Below are positions 1-8,909 of a DNA stretch of 64,000 bases, piece after piece. Position numbers and translations under genes: made by a program. The notes under the pieces are model-generated. The model worked only from the letters and a program-made list of their open reading frames with translations, did no database searches and had not been told where the DNA came from. Within the stretch, counting starts at the first letter, position 1, and every line of letters begins with the position of its first letter. This stretch comes from Streptomyces venezuelae (GTDB taxonomy: Bacteria > Actinomycetota > Actinomycetes > Streptomycetales > Streptomycetaceae), in contig NZ_CP029190.1 in assembly GCF_008642295.1 (NCBI RefSeq), forward strand, positions 3,091,001 to 3,155,000. Direction: 5' to 3'.

Positions 1-2663
1 ATCCAGCGGGACTTGTCCAGGTCGTTGAGGTTCACGACCATCCGCATGGACGGCACCCAGGTGACCCCGTAGCCGCCGGCCGCGTTCCAGCCGGTGGCGT
101 TGACCGTGGCCTCGCCGCCCCCCAGGTTCCAGGGGCCCCGGTTGAGCAGCCACTGCAGGAAGCCGGGGCCTTCGGTGCCGATGGTCTGGTTGCGCAGCAT
201 CAGCTGGTGCGAGCTGCCCCAGCTCCAGGTGGTGCGGTCCTTGCCCAGCTTGGCCGTCAGCTCCCACTGGGCGTCCGCCATGGCCCGGGCGAAGAGCTCG
301 TCGCGGCTGGTGGTCGCCTTCTCGTTGCGGGTCGCGGGCGAGGCCCACCAGGCCGACTTCTCGTCCTTGATCAGCTGGCGGACCACCTCGAACCAGCGGT
401 CGCCGCCGTCCGGCTGGGCCGCGTCCGGCTCGCGCTCGCCGCACTCGCGCACTTCCTCGGCGAGGTCGTCGTCGGGGCCGGAGGTCTCGTCCCGGACGCT
501 CAGGCAGCTGCCCTCGACCCGGAGCTCCTTGGGCATCTTGTCGCCGAAGGCCAGCTTGAGGATGTTGCGCCAGACGGCGTTGAAGTAGGCCGCCGCGGCC
601 GAGTCCGGCTCCTGGGTGTAGTTCCAGCCGTCCAGCAGCTTCTGGGCGGCGCGGACATCGGGGTTCGAGACATGGATCTTGGACAGGATGGGCGTCAGCA
701 GCGCGGCGATCTCGCTGCTGTTGTCCATCTGCATGGTCCGCATGTCATCGGTGGAGATCTTGCCGTTGTCCTTGATCTTCGCCTCGATGAGGTCGTTGAT
801 CCGCTGGCTGCGGGCGCCGTAGCCCCAGTCGGTGGTCAGGGTGTGCGGGTACTTGCCCGCGCCCTGCTGCACCACGGCCTGGTTGGCGGTGACGATGTAG
901 CCCCGCTTGGGGTTGAGGTCCCAGGGCAGCTCGTCCTGCGGGATCCAGCCGGCGGTGCTGCCCGGGGTGCCCTTCCAGGCGTACTTGGAGTCCCAGCCGG
1001 GGGCGGGCATCCGGCCGTCGCCGAGGTTGCGGACCGGGATCCGGCCCGGGGCCTGGTAGCCGATGTTGCCGTACTGGCCCTCGTTGTCGGCGTAGATCAG
1101 GTTCTGCGAGGGGACCTCGAAGTCGCGGGCGGCCTCGCGGAAGGCCGCGAAGTTCTTGGCCCGGTTCAGTTTGAACACGGCGTCCATGGACTTGCCCGGG
1201 TCCAGGGCGGTCCAGCGCAGGGCGACCGCGTAGCCGTTGCCCCGGTCGGGGGCGGAGGCGTCGACGGGGGCGCGGGTGCCGACGGTGCCGAGCTCGTCGC
1301 TGCGGTCGGAGACCAGCGGGCCGTTGTTGGTGGTCCGGACGGTGATCTTCTTGTCCTCGCCGCCGGCGACCTTGATGACCTCTTCACGGGTGGTGAAGGG
1401 CAGCACCTTGTTGTCGTAGACGTAGCCCTCGGGACGGACCTGCTCCAGGTAGAGGTCGGTGACGTCGGCGCCCAGGTTGGTCATGCCCCAGGCGATGTCC
1501 TGGTTGTGGCCGATGATCACACCGGGGGTGCCGGCGAAGGTGTAGCCGGCGACCTGGTACTGGCACTCGCGGGAGGCCTTCCGGCAGTGCAGGCCCATCT
1601 GGTACCAGACCGAGGGCAGCTGCGGGGCCAGGTGCGGGTCGTTGGCCAGCAGCGGCTTGCCGGTGGTCGTGTACTTGCCGGAGACGACCCAGGAGTTCGA
1701 TCCGATGCCGCTGCCGTTGGGGCCGAGCAGGGCGGGGATCTCCTCCAGGGTCTTGGAGAGGGCGGTCAGCTGGGTGCGCAGGCCCTCGGTGGCGCCGGCC
1801 GGGGAGGTGGTCCCGGTTCCGGTGCCCGTGCCGGAGCCGGTGCCGGTACCAGTGCCCGTGCCGCTGCCCGTGCCGGAGCCGGTGCGGGCGGGGGCGGTGC
1901 CCTGCGGGGCGTACTTCCCGGACTCGACCTTGCCGCCCTCGACGATCGGCTTGTTCCGGTCGAAGGGGTAGGGCGGGTAGAGCTGGTTCAGCTGCTCCTT
2001 GGAGAACTTCCCGGACATCAGCGCGCGGTCGATCTCGTCCTGCATGTTCCCGCGCAGGTCCCAGGCCATGGCCTTGAGCCAGGCCACCGAGTCCACCGGG
2101 TCCCACTGCTCGGGGGTGTAGCCGTCGCTCAGCTTCAGGGCGGCGTGCTCGACCGAGAGGTCCTTGCCGGACTTGCCCTTCAGATAGGCGTTGACCCCGT
2201 CGGCGTAGGCCTGGAGGTTCTCCTTGGTCTCGGGTGAGAGCTTGGTATCGAACTCGGTCTTGGCGACCTGCCGCCAGCCCAGGGTCCGCAGGAAGGCGTC
2301 GGTCTCGACCTGGCCGCTGCCGAACATCTCCGAGAGCCGGCCGGAGGTCATGTGACGACGAACGTCCATCTCCCAGAACCGGTCCTGGGCGTGCACGAAG
2401 CCCTGTGCACGGAAGAGGTCGCGGTCGTTGTCGGCGTAGAGCTGGGGGATTCCGTGGCTGTCGCGCTTCACCTCGACGGTCCCGGTCAGCCCGGGAAGCT
2501 CCAGGGAGCCGGTCGTCTGCGGGAAGGAGGCGCGCACGGTGTCCACGCTCCAGTACGCCCCGTAACCGAGGCCCGCGACGAGCGCCAGCACCAGGGTGAG
2601 CACGATCAGACGGGCGCGTCGCCCCTTCTTCTTGACGGGGGGGGCGGTTTCGTTGGCGGGCAT
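1..2663 (-). CDS. penicillin acylase family protein (C-terminus beyond window)
   Basis: An N-terminal nucleophile (Ntn) amidohydrolase that hydrolyses amide bonds of acyl side chains, probably outside the membrane; the substrate (beta-lactam, acyl-homoserine lactone or other) cannot be told. The ATG at 2663 follows AAGGA. A basic start (KKKGRR) leads into one hydrophobic segment at residues 19-36, a signal anchor. The autocatalytic site is visible as GSNSW with the predicted nucleophile Ser322. Just before it, around residues 256-291, lies a Gly/Thr low-complexity stretch (GTGSG repeats), probably in the excised spacer. About 887 residues lie in the window, so little is missing. No operon partner is visible. 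Confidence 0.9.
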   Translation of the reverse strand, partial: MPANETAPPVKKKGRRARLIVLTLVLALVAGLGYGAYWSVDTVRASFPQTTGSLELPGLTGTVEVKRDSHGIPQLYADNDRDLFRAQGFVHAQDRFWEMDVRRHMTSGRLSEMFGSGQVETDAFLRTLGWRQVAKTEFDTKLSPETKENLQAYADGVNAYLKGKSGKDLSVEHAALKLSDGYTPEQWDPVDSVAWLKAMAWDLRGNMQDEIDRALMSGKFSKEQLNQLYPPYPFDRNKPIVEGGKVESGKYAPQGTAPARTGSGTGSGTGTGTGTGSGTGTGTGTTSPAGATEGLRTQLTALSKTLEEIPALLGPNGSGIGSNSWVVSGKYTTTGKPLLANDPHLAPQLPSVWYQMGLHCRKASRECQYQVAGYTFAGTPGVIIGHNQDIAWGMTNLGADVTDLYLEQVRPEGYVYDNKVLPFTTREEVIKVAGGEDKKITVRTTNNGPLVSDRSDELGTVGTRAPVDASAPDRGNGYAVALRWTALDPGKSMDAVFKLNRAKNFAAFREAARDFEVPSQNLIYADNEGQYGNIGYQAPGRIPVRNLGDGRMPAPGWDSKYAWKGTPGSTAGWIPQDELPWDLNPKRGYIVTANQAVVQQGAGKYPHTLTTDWGYGARSQRINDLIEAKIKDNGKISTDDMRTMQMDNSSEIAALLTPILSKIHVSNPDVRAAQKLLDGWNYTQEPDSAAAAYFNAVWRNILKLAFGDKMPKELRVEGSCLSVRDETSGPDDDLAEEVRECGEREPDAAQPDGGDRWFEVVRQLIKDEKSAWWASPATRNEKATTSRDELFARAMADAQWELTAKLGKDRTTWSWGSSHQLMLRNQTIGTEGPGFLQWLLNRGPWNLGGGEATVNATGWNAAGGYGVTWVPSMRMVVNLNDLDKSRW

Positions 2664-2792
2664 CGCTGTCCTTCGAGGGGCAGGGTGGTCCTGTGGTCCT
2701 GAGTGCTGGGAGCAACCATAGGCGCAGCACCGCACCCGTTCGGACGCGGTGTCAGGGACTGGGTCGAACTGGCGTTTCACAATGTGGCCAAC

Positions 2793-2814
2793 GCGTCAAG
2801 AAAGCGTCAAAGAT
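2793..2814 (+). promoter_or_regulatory. 11-bp tandem direct repeat upstream of the K+/H+ antiporter
   Basis: Two adjacent 11-bp units, GCGTCAAGAAA and GCGTCAAAGAT, lie about 70 bp before the antiporter start. One-turn spacing is typical of OmpR/KdpE/PhoP-type response regulator sites, but the sequence is not a PhoP GTTCA box. A cation-transport regulator is an inference. Confidence 0.4.
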
Positions 2815-2884
2815 TAGGTAAGGTAACGAAGTACCTGCCTCCGGAGGAACGATCCGGCAGGCACGCGCGAGAAAGGGCCGCCCC

Positions 2885-4387
2885 CTGACCGTCCACCAGC
2901 TCAATGAGCTCCTGCTGGTCTCGTCGCTCGTCCTGCTCATCGCCGTCGCGGCGGTGCGCGTCTCCTCGCGCAGCGGCCTCCCCAGCCTGCTCATCTACCT
3001 CGGCATAGGCATCGCGATAGGCCAGGACGGCATCGGCAATGTCGTCTTCGACAATGCCGAGCTGACGCAGGTCATCGGCTATGCGGCGCTGGTCGTGATC
3101 CTCGCCGAGGGTGGTCTGGGCACCAAGTGGAAAGAGATCAGGCCGGCCCTGCCCGCGGCGATCTCGCTCTCGCTGGTGGGCGTCGCCATCAGCGTGGGCG
3201 TGACCGCCGCGGGCGCCCATTACCTGGTCGGGCTGGACTGGCGGCAGGCGCTGCTGATCGGCGCGGTCGTCTCCTCCACCGACGCGGCGGCGGTCTTCTC
3301 GGTGCTGCGCAAGGTGCCACTGCCCTCCCGGGTCACCGGTGTGCTGGAGGCCGAGTCCGGCTTCAACGACGCCCCCGTGGTGATCCTGGTGGTCGCCTTC
3401 TCCACGGTCGGCCCGGTCGACGAGTGGTACGTACTGATCGGCAAGATCGCGCTGGAGCTGGCCATCGGCGCGGCCATCGGGCTCGCGGTCGGCTTCCTCG
3501 GCTCGTACGGACTGCGACATGTGGCCCTGCCCGCCTCCGGCCTGTACCCGATCGCCGTGATGGCCATCGCCGTGACGGCGTACGCGGCGGGCGCGATCGC
3601 GCACGGCTCCGGCTTCCTCGCCGTGTACCTGGCGGCGATGGTGCTGGGGAACGCGAAGCTGCCGCACTGGCCCGCGACGCGGGGGTTCGCCGACGGCCTC
3701 GGCTGGATCGCCCAGATCGGCATGTTCGTCCTGCTCGGCCTGCTGGTGACCCCGCACGAGCTGGGGGACGACATATGGCCGGCCGTGATCATCGGACTGG
3801 TGCTGACGCTGGTGGCCCGCCCGCTCGAGGTCTGGGTCAGCCTGCTGCCGTTCCGGATGCCCTGGCAGGAGAAGACCCTCATGTCCTGGGCCGGTCTGCG
3901 TGGCGCCGTGCCCATCATCCTCGCCACCATCCCGATGGTGTCCGGGATCGAGGGCAGCGAACGGGTCTTCAACATCGTCTTCGTGCTGGTGGTGGTCTAC
4001 ACGCTGGTGCAGGGCCCGACCCTGCCGTGGCTGGCCCGGAAGCTGAACCTCCGGGACACCGAGGAGGCGGCGGCGGACCTGGGCATCGAATCGGCACCGC
4101 TGGAGCGGCTGCGCGGGCACCTGCTGTCCTTCGCCGTCCCGGCCGGCTCCCGGATGCACGGGGTGGAGGTCAGCGAGCTGCGGCTGCCCGCCGGAGCCGC
4201 CGTCACCCTGGTCGTACGGGACGGCAAGAGCTTCGTACCGGCGCCCTCGACCGTGCTGCGGCGCGGGGACGAGCTGCTGGTGGTGGCCACCGATCCGGTA
4301 CGGGACGCGGCGGAGGCGCGGCTGCGGGCGGTGGCCCGGGGCGGCAAGCTGGCCGGCTGGCTGGGCACCGGCGGCTCTCTGCACTGA
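2885..4387 (+). CDS. potassium/proton antiporter, CPA family, with TrkA-C domain
   Basis: A membrane cation:proton exchanger (NhaP2/CvrA type). Roughly the first 390 residues form about a dozen hydrophobic helices and include the ESGFND motif expected in the ion-binding region. The last 100 residues form a TrkA-C (RCK-C-like) ligand-sensing domain ending near GSLH. The start is odd: no ATG, GTG or TTG occurs in frame between the stop at 2819 and a GTG at 2954, and starting at 2954 would remove half of the first helix. CTG at 2885 follows GAAAGGG at a good distance and gives LTVHQLNELLL, close to the N-terminus I recall for Streptomyces homologues. I therefore use CTG (500 aa; 477 aa from 2954). 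Confidence 0.85.
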   Translation: MTVHQLNELLLVSSLVLLIAVAAVRVSSRSGLPSLLIYLGIGIAIGQDGIGNVVFDNAELTQVIGYAALVVILAEGGLGTKWKEIRPALPAAISLSLVGVAISVGVTAAGAHYLVGLDWRQALLIGAVVSSTDAAAVFSVLRKVPLPSRVTGVLEAESGFNDAPVVILVVAFSTVGPVDEWYVLIGKIALELAIGAAIGLAVGFLGSYGLRHVALPASGLYPIAVMAIAVTAYAAGAIAHGSGFLAVYLAAMVLGNAKLPHWPATRGFADGLGWIAQIGMFVLLGLLVTPHELGDDIWPAVIIGLVLTLVARPLEVWVSLLPFRMPWQEKTLMSWAGLRGAVPIILATIPMVSGIEGSERVFNIVFVLVVVYTLVQGPTLPWLARKLNLRDTEEAAADLGIESAPLERLRGHLLSFAVPAGSRMHGVEVSELRLPAGAAVTLVVRDGKSFVPAPSTVLRRGDELLVVATDPVRDAAEARLRAVARGGKLAGWLGTGGSLH

Positions 4388-4428
4388 GCCGGCATCCGCC
4401 CTCGGCGGGGGCCAGGGGTCGATCGCAC

Positions 4429-4456
4429 GATCCTCCGGGGCGGCATCCGGAGGATC
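4429..4456 (+). terminator. hairpin after the antiporter gene
   Basis: A perfect 10-bp stem (GATCCTCCGG / CCGGAGGATC) with an 8-nt loop, about 40 bp after the antiporter stop. No T tract follows, as is usual for Streptomyces terminators. Confidence 0.6.
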
Positions 4457-4821
4457 ATCTGACGGATTCGCTTCTTGCTTACCGAGGGAAACAGAACGTT
4501 TCACGCCAGTTTCCATGGCGTAATGACCTAAACGCTCGGTTAATCGGAGGTGAAGACACGACTTGTCAGCGTAATCACAGGGCGTTGTGGTGAGTTTGCC
4601 TGTACGATGAAGGCACACAGAACGAACCAACTCTGCCTGACGCAGAGCTGGCGCGACCGCTCGGCGGCCGTGGCACCCTCCCGCTGAGTGGGCGCCCAGG
4701 TATCACTCGGTTCTGCGCAAGAGGACAGCTCTCGGGGCTCCCACATGTACGGGTGCGGCTCACAAGGCACGCACCGCCCGCAGACGGGGACGCTCTACCA
4801 GGCAGCAGAAAGGCAAGGGCC
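4457..4821. other. long non-coding interval before the MFS gene
   Basis: I see no convincing gene here. It is noticeably richer in A+T between about 4480 and 4620 than its surroundings and presumably holds the promoter and 5' leader of the MFS gene. I could not assign a -35/-10 pair or a structured RNA. Confidence 0.5.
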
Positions 4822-6234
4822 GTGACATCCGCGGTCACGACCGACAAGTCCGAGACGTCCTCGACTTCTTCTCCGTCTTCTTCGCAGGCTTCCGCGCAGG
4901 CTTCTGCGCGCCCCGGTTACGGGCAGCTGCTCCGCACGCCCGGCGCCCTGAGCTTCCTGCTCCCCGGCTTCGCCGCCCGGCTGCCGTTCGGCATGCTGAC
5001 CATCAGCATCCTGCTGCTGGTCCAGCACACCACCGGGTCCTACGCCAACGCCGGCGTCGTCGCCGCGGTCACCGGCGTCTCCATGGCGCTGTTCGCCCCG
5101 GTGATGGGCAAGTTCACCGACCGCCACGGCCAGGGTGCCGTGCTGGTCCCCGTCGTCCTCACCCACGCCACCGCCGTGAGCGCGCTGACCGCGCTCGCGC
5201 TGCTCGGCGCCCCGCTCTGGGCGCTCGCACTGGCCGCCGTCCCGGCCGGTGCGAGCGTTCCTCAGGTCGGTCCGATGGTCCGGGCCCGGTGGGCCGCGCG
5301 GCTGGAAGGTTCGCCGCTGCTGCCGACGGCCGCCGCGTTCGAGTCCGTCACCGACGAGTTCACCTTCGTGGTGGGCCCGGTCCTGGCGACCGCGCTGTGC
5401 ACCGGCGTGCACCCGGCCGCCGGTCTGATCACCGAGGCCGGCCTGACCCTGCTCGGCGGCCTGCTGTTCGCCGCGCAGCGCTCCACCCAGCCCGCGGTGC
5501 ACGCCCGTAGCGGCGCCGGCGAGAAGCACGCCTCGGCGCTGTCCTTCCCCGGCCTGCGGGTCCTGATCGTGGCCTTCATCGGCATCGGCGCGGTCTTCGG
5601 CGGCATGCAGGTCTCCCTGGCTGCCTTCTCCAACGAGATCGGGAACCCGGGCGCCAACGGTCTGCTGTACGGCGTCTTCGCGGCCGGCAACATGATCGCG
5701 GGCATCGCCTGCGGTGCCATCGCCTGGAAGATCGGCCCGCGCCGCCGGCTGATCTTCGGCTACATCGGCCTCACCGCCGCGGCCTCCGTGCTGTGGGCCG
5801 CGAACTCCGCGGTGCTGCTCGGTGCGCTCGGCCTGGTGGTCGGCCTCTGCATCGCCCCGGCCCTGATCACCGGCTACACCATGATCGAGAGCCTGGTTCC
5901 GGCCGCCTCCCGGACCGAGGCGTTCACCTGGCTGACCGGTGCGGTGGCCTTCGGGCAGGCCGGCGCCGTGACCCTGGCGGGCCGGCTGACCGACGCCCAC
6001 GGATCGAGCTACGGCTTCCTGGTGCCGCTCGGCGCCACCGCGCTGGCGCTGGCGACCCTGCTCGCGCTGCGCTCGAAGCTGGCTCCGAAGGCGCCGAGCC
6101 GGATCGTGAACACGTCCGCGCAGCCTGCGGCGCAGGATGAGTCGGAGGGTGCGCTGCAGGGTGCGTCGGAGGGTGCGTCGCAGCGGGTGAACGAGCGTGG
6201 TCTGGGTCACCGCGTGCCGGTGACGGTGGACTGA
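4822..6234 (+). CDS. MFS transporter
   Basis: A 470-aa major facilitator with about twelve hydrophobic helices. The GTG at 4822 is chosen because GAAAGG sits 8 bp upstream; earlier in-frame codons lack a ribosome site. A Ser/Thr-rich cytoplasmic tail of about 25 residues precedes the first helix, and the motif GKFTDRHGQG after helix 2 is the MFS motif A loop. The C-terminal tail is hydrophilic with short repeats of EGA. The substrate is unknown; the layout resembles actinobacterial efflux proteins. It appears monocistronic. Confidence 0.85.
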   Translation: MTSAVTTDKSETSSTSSPSSSQASAQASARPGYGQLLRTPGALSFLLPGFAARLPFGMLTISILLLVQHTTGSYANAGVVAAVTGVSMALFAPVMGKFTDRHGQGAVLVPVVLTHATAVSALTALALLGAPLWALALAAVPAGASVPQVGPMVRARWAARLEGSPLLPTAAAFESVTDEFTFVVGPVLATALCTGVHPAAGLITEAGLTLLGGLLFAAQRSTQPAVHARSGAGEKHASALSFPGLRVLIVAFIGIGAVFGGMQVSLAAFSNEIGNPGANGLLYGVFAAGNMIAGIACGAIAWKIGPRRRLIFGYIGLTAAASVLWAANSAVLLGALGLVVGLCIAPALITGYTMIESLVPAASRTEAFTWLTGAVAFGQAGAVTLAGRLTDAHGSSYGFLVPLGATALALATLLALRSKLAPKAPSRIVNTSAQPAAQDESEGALQGASEGASQRVNERGLGHRVPVTVD

Positions 6235-6302
6235 TCCGCCGGAATAGGTCACCATGGAGCGTCGTTAGCACTCATTGAGTCAGAGTGCCAGGAGGAAGAT
6301 TC

Positions 6303-6602
6303 GTGCCGACCTACCAGTACCAGTGCACCGAGTGCGGTGAGGGCCTCGAGGCCGTGCAGAAGTTCACGGATGACGCCCTGACCGAGTGCCCGAGCTGCAA
6401 GGGACGCCTGAAGAAGGTGTTCTCCGCGGTCGGCATCGTCTTCAAGGGTTCCGGTTTCTACCGGAACGACAGCCGAGGCGCCTCGTCGAGCAGCTCCCCG
6501 GCGAGCAGCGCCTCGAAGCCCGCCGCGTCGTCGTCCTCGGCTTCCTCGGCTCCGGCTTCCTCGCCGGCGCCGGCCGCGGCGCCGAGCACCCCGGCGGCCT
6601 GA
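6303..6602 (+). CDS. FmdB-family zinc ribbon protein
   Basis: A 99-aa protein that starts MPTYQYQC after a strong AGGAGGAAG ribosome site. Residues 1-55 form the FmdB zinc ribbon, with CTEC and CPSC as the two metal knuckles and a conserved KKVFSAVGIVFKGSGFY segment. The rest is a Ser/Ala/Pro-rich disordered tail. The family is widespread and associated with regulation or small zinc proteins; its biochemical role is not established. A strong terminator follows. Confidence 0.9.
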   Translation: MPTYQYQCTECGEGLEAVQKFTDDALTECPSCKGRLKKVFSAVGIVFKGSGFYRNDSRGASSSSSPASSASKPAASSSSASSAPASSPAPAAAPSTPAA

Positions 6603-6626
6603 CCGGCCTGACGGCTCCAGCGTGTC

Positions 6627-6657
6627 AGCCCCTTCGCCCACCGGGCGAGGGGGCTTT
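6627..6657 (+). terminator. terminator after the FmdB gene
   Basis: A 13-bp stem (AGCCCCTTCGCCC with GGGCGAGGGGGCT, one wobble pair), 3-nt loop, followed by TT. It separates the FmdB gene from the phosphorylase gene. Confidence 0.85.
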
Positions 6658-6682
6658 CGCACGTACGGGCTAGTCTGGCGCC

Positions 6683-7516
6683 ATGGTGCACGCAGAGATC
6701 GGCGTAATCGGCGGGTCGGGCTTCTACTCCTTCCTGGAGGACGTCTCCGAAATCCAGGTGGACACCCCCTACGGGGCGCCCAGCGACTCCCTCTACCTCG
6801 GTGAGCTGGCCGGGCGCCAGGTCGCCTTCCTCCCCCGGCACGGCCGCGGCCACCACCTGCCGCCGCACCGGATCAACTACCGGGCCAACCTGTGGGCGCT
6901 GCGCTCGGTGGGGGTCCGGCAGGTCCTGGGCCCGTGCGCGGTGGGCGGACTGCGTGCCGAGTACGGCCCCGGCACCCTGCTGGTCCCCGACCAGCTGGTG
7001 GACCGTACGAAGTCCCGGACCCAGACCTTTTTCGACGGGCACCCGCTGCCGGACGGCTCGATCCCGAACGTGGTGCACACGACCTTCGCCGACCCCTACT
7101 GTCCTGTCGGACGGGAGGCGGCGGTGGCGGCGGCCCGGGGGCGGGCGTGGGAGCCGGTGGACGGCGGCACCATGGTCGTCATCGAGGGGCCCCGGTTCTC
7201 CACCCGCGCCGAATCGCAGTGGCACGCGGCGATGGGGTGGTCGGTGGTCGGTATGACGGGCCACCCGGAGGCGGTGCTCGCCCGCGAGCTGGGGCTCTGC
7301 TACACCTCGATCGCCCTGGTGACGGACCTGGACGCGGGGGCGGAGACCGGTGAGGGCGTCTCCCACACGGAGGTCCTGAAGGTGTTCGGCGAGAACGTGA
7401 GCCGGCTCCGCGAGGTGCTCTTCGACGCGGTGGCGGGGCTCCCTGTCACGGAGGACCGCAGCTGCCTGTGCACGCATGCGCACGACGGCTGGGACCTGGG
7501 CATCGAGCTGCCGTAG
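6683..7516 (+). CDS. mtnP: S-methyl-5'-thioadenosine phosphorylase / purine nucleoside phosphorylase family
   Basis: A 277-aa member of the MTAP/PNP phosphorylase family, which splits methylthioadenosine or a purine nucleoside with phosphate in methionine or purine salvage. Visible family signatures are IGVIGGSGFY at the N-terminus, FLPRHGRGH (phosphate binding), HRINYRANLWAL, IEGPRFSTRAES and VVGMTGHPEAVLARE. Length is normal. Whether the base specificity is adenine, hypoxanthine or guanine cannot be fixed by eye, so the symbol is tentative. Confidence 0.88.
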   Translation: MVHAEIGVIGGSGFYSFLEDVSEIQVDTPYGAPSDSLYLGELAGRQVAFLPRHGRGHHLPPHRINYRANLWALRSVGVRQVLGPCAVGGLRAEYGPGTLLVPDQLVDRTKSRTQTFFDGHPLPDGSIPNVVHTTFADPYCPVGREAAVAAARGRAWEPVDGGTMVVIEGPRFSTRAESQWHAAMGWSVVGMTGHPEAVLARELGLCYTSIALVTDLDAGAETGEGVSHTEVLKVFGENVSRLREVLFDAVAGLPVTEDRSCLCTHAHDGWDLGIELP

Positions 7517-7534
7517 GGCCCTGTCTCCGCGCTC

Positions 7535-7570
7535 CTCCTGCGAGTGACCGGCCTCCTGCGGGTGACCGGG
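7535..7570 (+). repeat. two tandem 18-bp repeats
   Basis: CTCCTGCGAGTGACCGGC is followed directly by CTCCTGCGGGTGACCGGG (two mismatches). They sit between the phosphorylase stop and a pair of DnaA-box-like sites. Confidence 0.7.
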
Positions 7571-7597
7571 TTTTCCACAAGCCGGGGATTGTCCACA
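7571..7597 (+). promoter_or_regulatory. pair of DnaA-box-like 9-mers
   Basis: TTTTCCACA (7571-7579) and TTGTCCACA (7589-7597) lie in the same orientation 18 bp apart in a gene-free interval. TTGTCCACA matches the box preferred by Streptomyces DnaA. No replication genes are near, so a titration or regulatory site is more likely than an origin. Confidence 0.5.
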
Positions 7598-7690
7598 GGG
7601 CTGGGCGAGGTGCGGGCGGGTGAGGGGATCGTGAGGGGTGTCCGGGCGCAGTGCCCGGGGTGAACTCCCTCTCGATGGGTGGTGGTCGGC

Positions 7691-8245
7691 ATGTCCGGCT
7701 TCGAGATCGACCAGACCGGCCGGGCCGGTTGGACCGGCCGGGTTTCCGCTGCTGCGTGTCCGCCGCCGCGCGGGGTGCCGGCGTTCGCTCCGCTGCGGGT
7801 CGGCCGGGGTGCCGGCCGGCTGCGGCGGGCGGTGCGGCGCAGGCGCAGGGCGGCCGGGGCCGGCCTCGCGGTGACGGCCGTGGCCGCGCTGGCGGTGGGC
7901 GGGGCGGAGGCCCGGCCTGCCCGCAGCGAGCCGCCGCCGCCCGCATCGGCATCGGCGTCGGGGCCGCGGGCGGCTCCGGTACGGCTGGTGTCCGCACCGG
8001 TGCGGATCGCGGACGGGGCGACGGTACGGCTGCTGCGGCCCGGGGACCGGGTCGATGTGGTGGCATCCGAACGGGACGGGCCGGCGCGGGTACTGGCCGC
8101 GGGCGCCCGGGTTGCCGGAGTGCCCGCTGCGGACGAGGGCGTCGGGGACGGCGGGGCGCTGGTGGTGCTGTCCGTGCCGCGGGACACCGCAAGGGAGCTC
8201 GTGGGGGCGGGCACCAGGGCCCGACTGGCGGTGACACTGTGCTGA
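7691..8245 (+). CDS. SAF-domain (CpaB/RcpC-like) membrane-anchored protein
   Basis: A 184-aa protein with a Pro/Gly-rich N-terminus, an Arg-rich patch (RRAVRRRRR) and one hydrophobic segment around residues 57-72, which suggests a single membrane anchor. The C-terminal half (VRIADGATVRLLRPGDRVDVVA...) resembles the SAF/CpaB C-terminal fold of pilus assembly and flagellar ring proteins. No other Flp pilus genes are in the window. The start is uncertain: ATG at 7691 is used, with an in-frame GTG at 7679. It lies just upstream of mscL on the same strand. Confidence 0.65.
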   Translation: MSGFEIDQTGRAGWTGRVSAAACPPPRGVPAFAPLRVGRGAGRLRRAVRRRRRAAGAGLAVTAVAALAVGGAEARPARSEPPPPASASASGPRAAPVRLVSAPVRIADGATVRLLRPGDRVDVVASERDGPARVLAAGARVAGVPAADEGVGDGGALVVLSVPRDTARELVGAGTRARLAVTLC

Positions 8246-8368
8246 TTCGCACGAATGAACGGTCAAGTCGCCCGCAGGCGTACCCCGATTGGACAGGCCG
8301 GGCTCGGACTGCCGTATTTTTCGGAACCGTTGGCTCCGCGTCCTGTTCGAGCGAGGAAAGGCTCAGTG

Positions 8369-8899
8369 GTGAGCGAGAAGAAGAAGGAGAGCGTCCTGGC
8401 GGGCTTCAAGGCCTTCCTGATGCGCGGAAACGTGGTCGACCTGGCGGTGGCCGTGGTCATCGGTGCCGCGTTCACGAACATCGTGAACTCCCTGGTGAAG
8501 GGGATCATCGGCCCGCTGATCGGCGCGTTCGGCACCAAGAGCCTGGACGGCTACACCTCGTGCCTGAAGGGACCCTGCTCCATCGACCCGAAGTCCGGGG
8601 AACCGGTGGGTGTGAACATCCTCTGGGGCGCGGTCCTCAATGCGGCGCTCACCTTCCTGATCACCGCCGCGGTGGTCTACTTCCTGATGGTCCTGCCGAT
8701 GGCGAAGTACCTGGCCAAGGTCGAGGCACGGCGGAAGGCCAAGGAGGGGGTGCACGAGACCCTGGAGGTCACCGAGCTGGAGGTGCTCAAGGAAATCCGG
8801 GACAACCTCGTGGCGCAGCGCACCGGCAGCAACGGCGGACCCGACGTGGCCAACGGTCACGAGGGGACCGGGCAGCACCGCGGCGGCAGCGCGGGCTGA
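8369..8899 (+). CDS. mscL: large-conductance mechanosensitive channel MscL
   Basis: A 176-aa channel that opens under membrane tension to release osmolytes. GTG at 8369 follows GAGGAAAGG. The N-terminal amphipathic helix, the pore helix ([16 protein letters not shown]) and the second helix ([16 protein letters not shown]) are all clear. The periplasmic loop is longer than in E. coli and contains two cysteines (SCLKGPCS). The C-terminal cytoplasmic bundle ([10 protein letters not shown]) is followed by a Gly-rich tail. Confidence 0.96.
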   Translation: MSEKKKESVLAGFKAFLMRGNVVDLAVAVVIGAAFTNIVNSLVKGIIGPLIGAFGTKSLDGYTSCLKGPCSIDPKSGEPVGVNILWGAVLNAALTFLITAAVVYFLMVLPMAKYLAKVEARRKAKEGVHETLEVTELEVLKEIRDNLVAQRTGSNGGPDVANGHEGTGQHRGGSAG

Positions 8900-8909
8900 G
8901 CACGGCGGC

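Noticed and set aside
207..2237. Long plus-strand reading frame of 676 codons
   Set aside because: Antisense shadow of the penicillin acylase gene. High G+C keeps frames open; composition is Val/Gly/Ala/Arg-rich with no motif.
2793..2814. PhoP box
   Set aside because: Spacing fits but units read GCGTCAA, not GTTCA-type repeats.
2822..2884. Riboswitch upstream of the antiporter
   Set aside because: Only one short CCTGCC/GGCAGG stem is visible; no conserved aptamer core of a known class recognised.
7571..7597. Origin of replication suggested by DnaA boxes
   Set aside because: Only two boxes, no dnaA/dnaN/gyrase genes or A+T-rich unwinding element.
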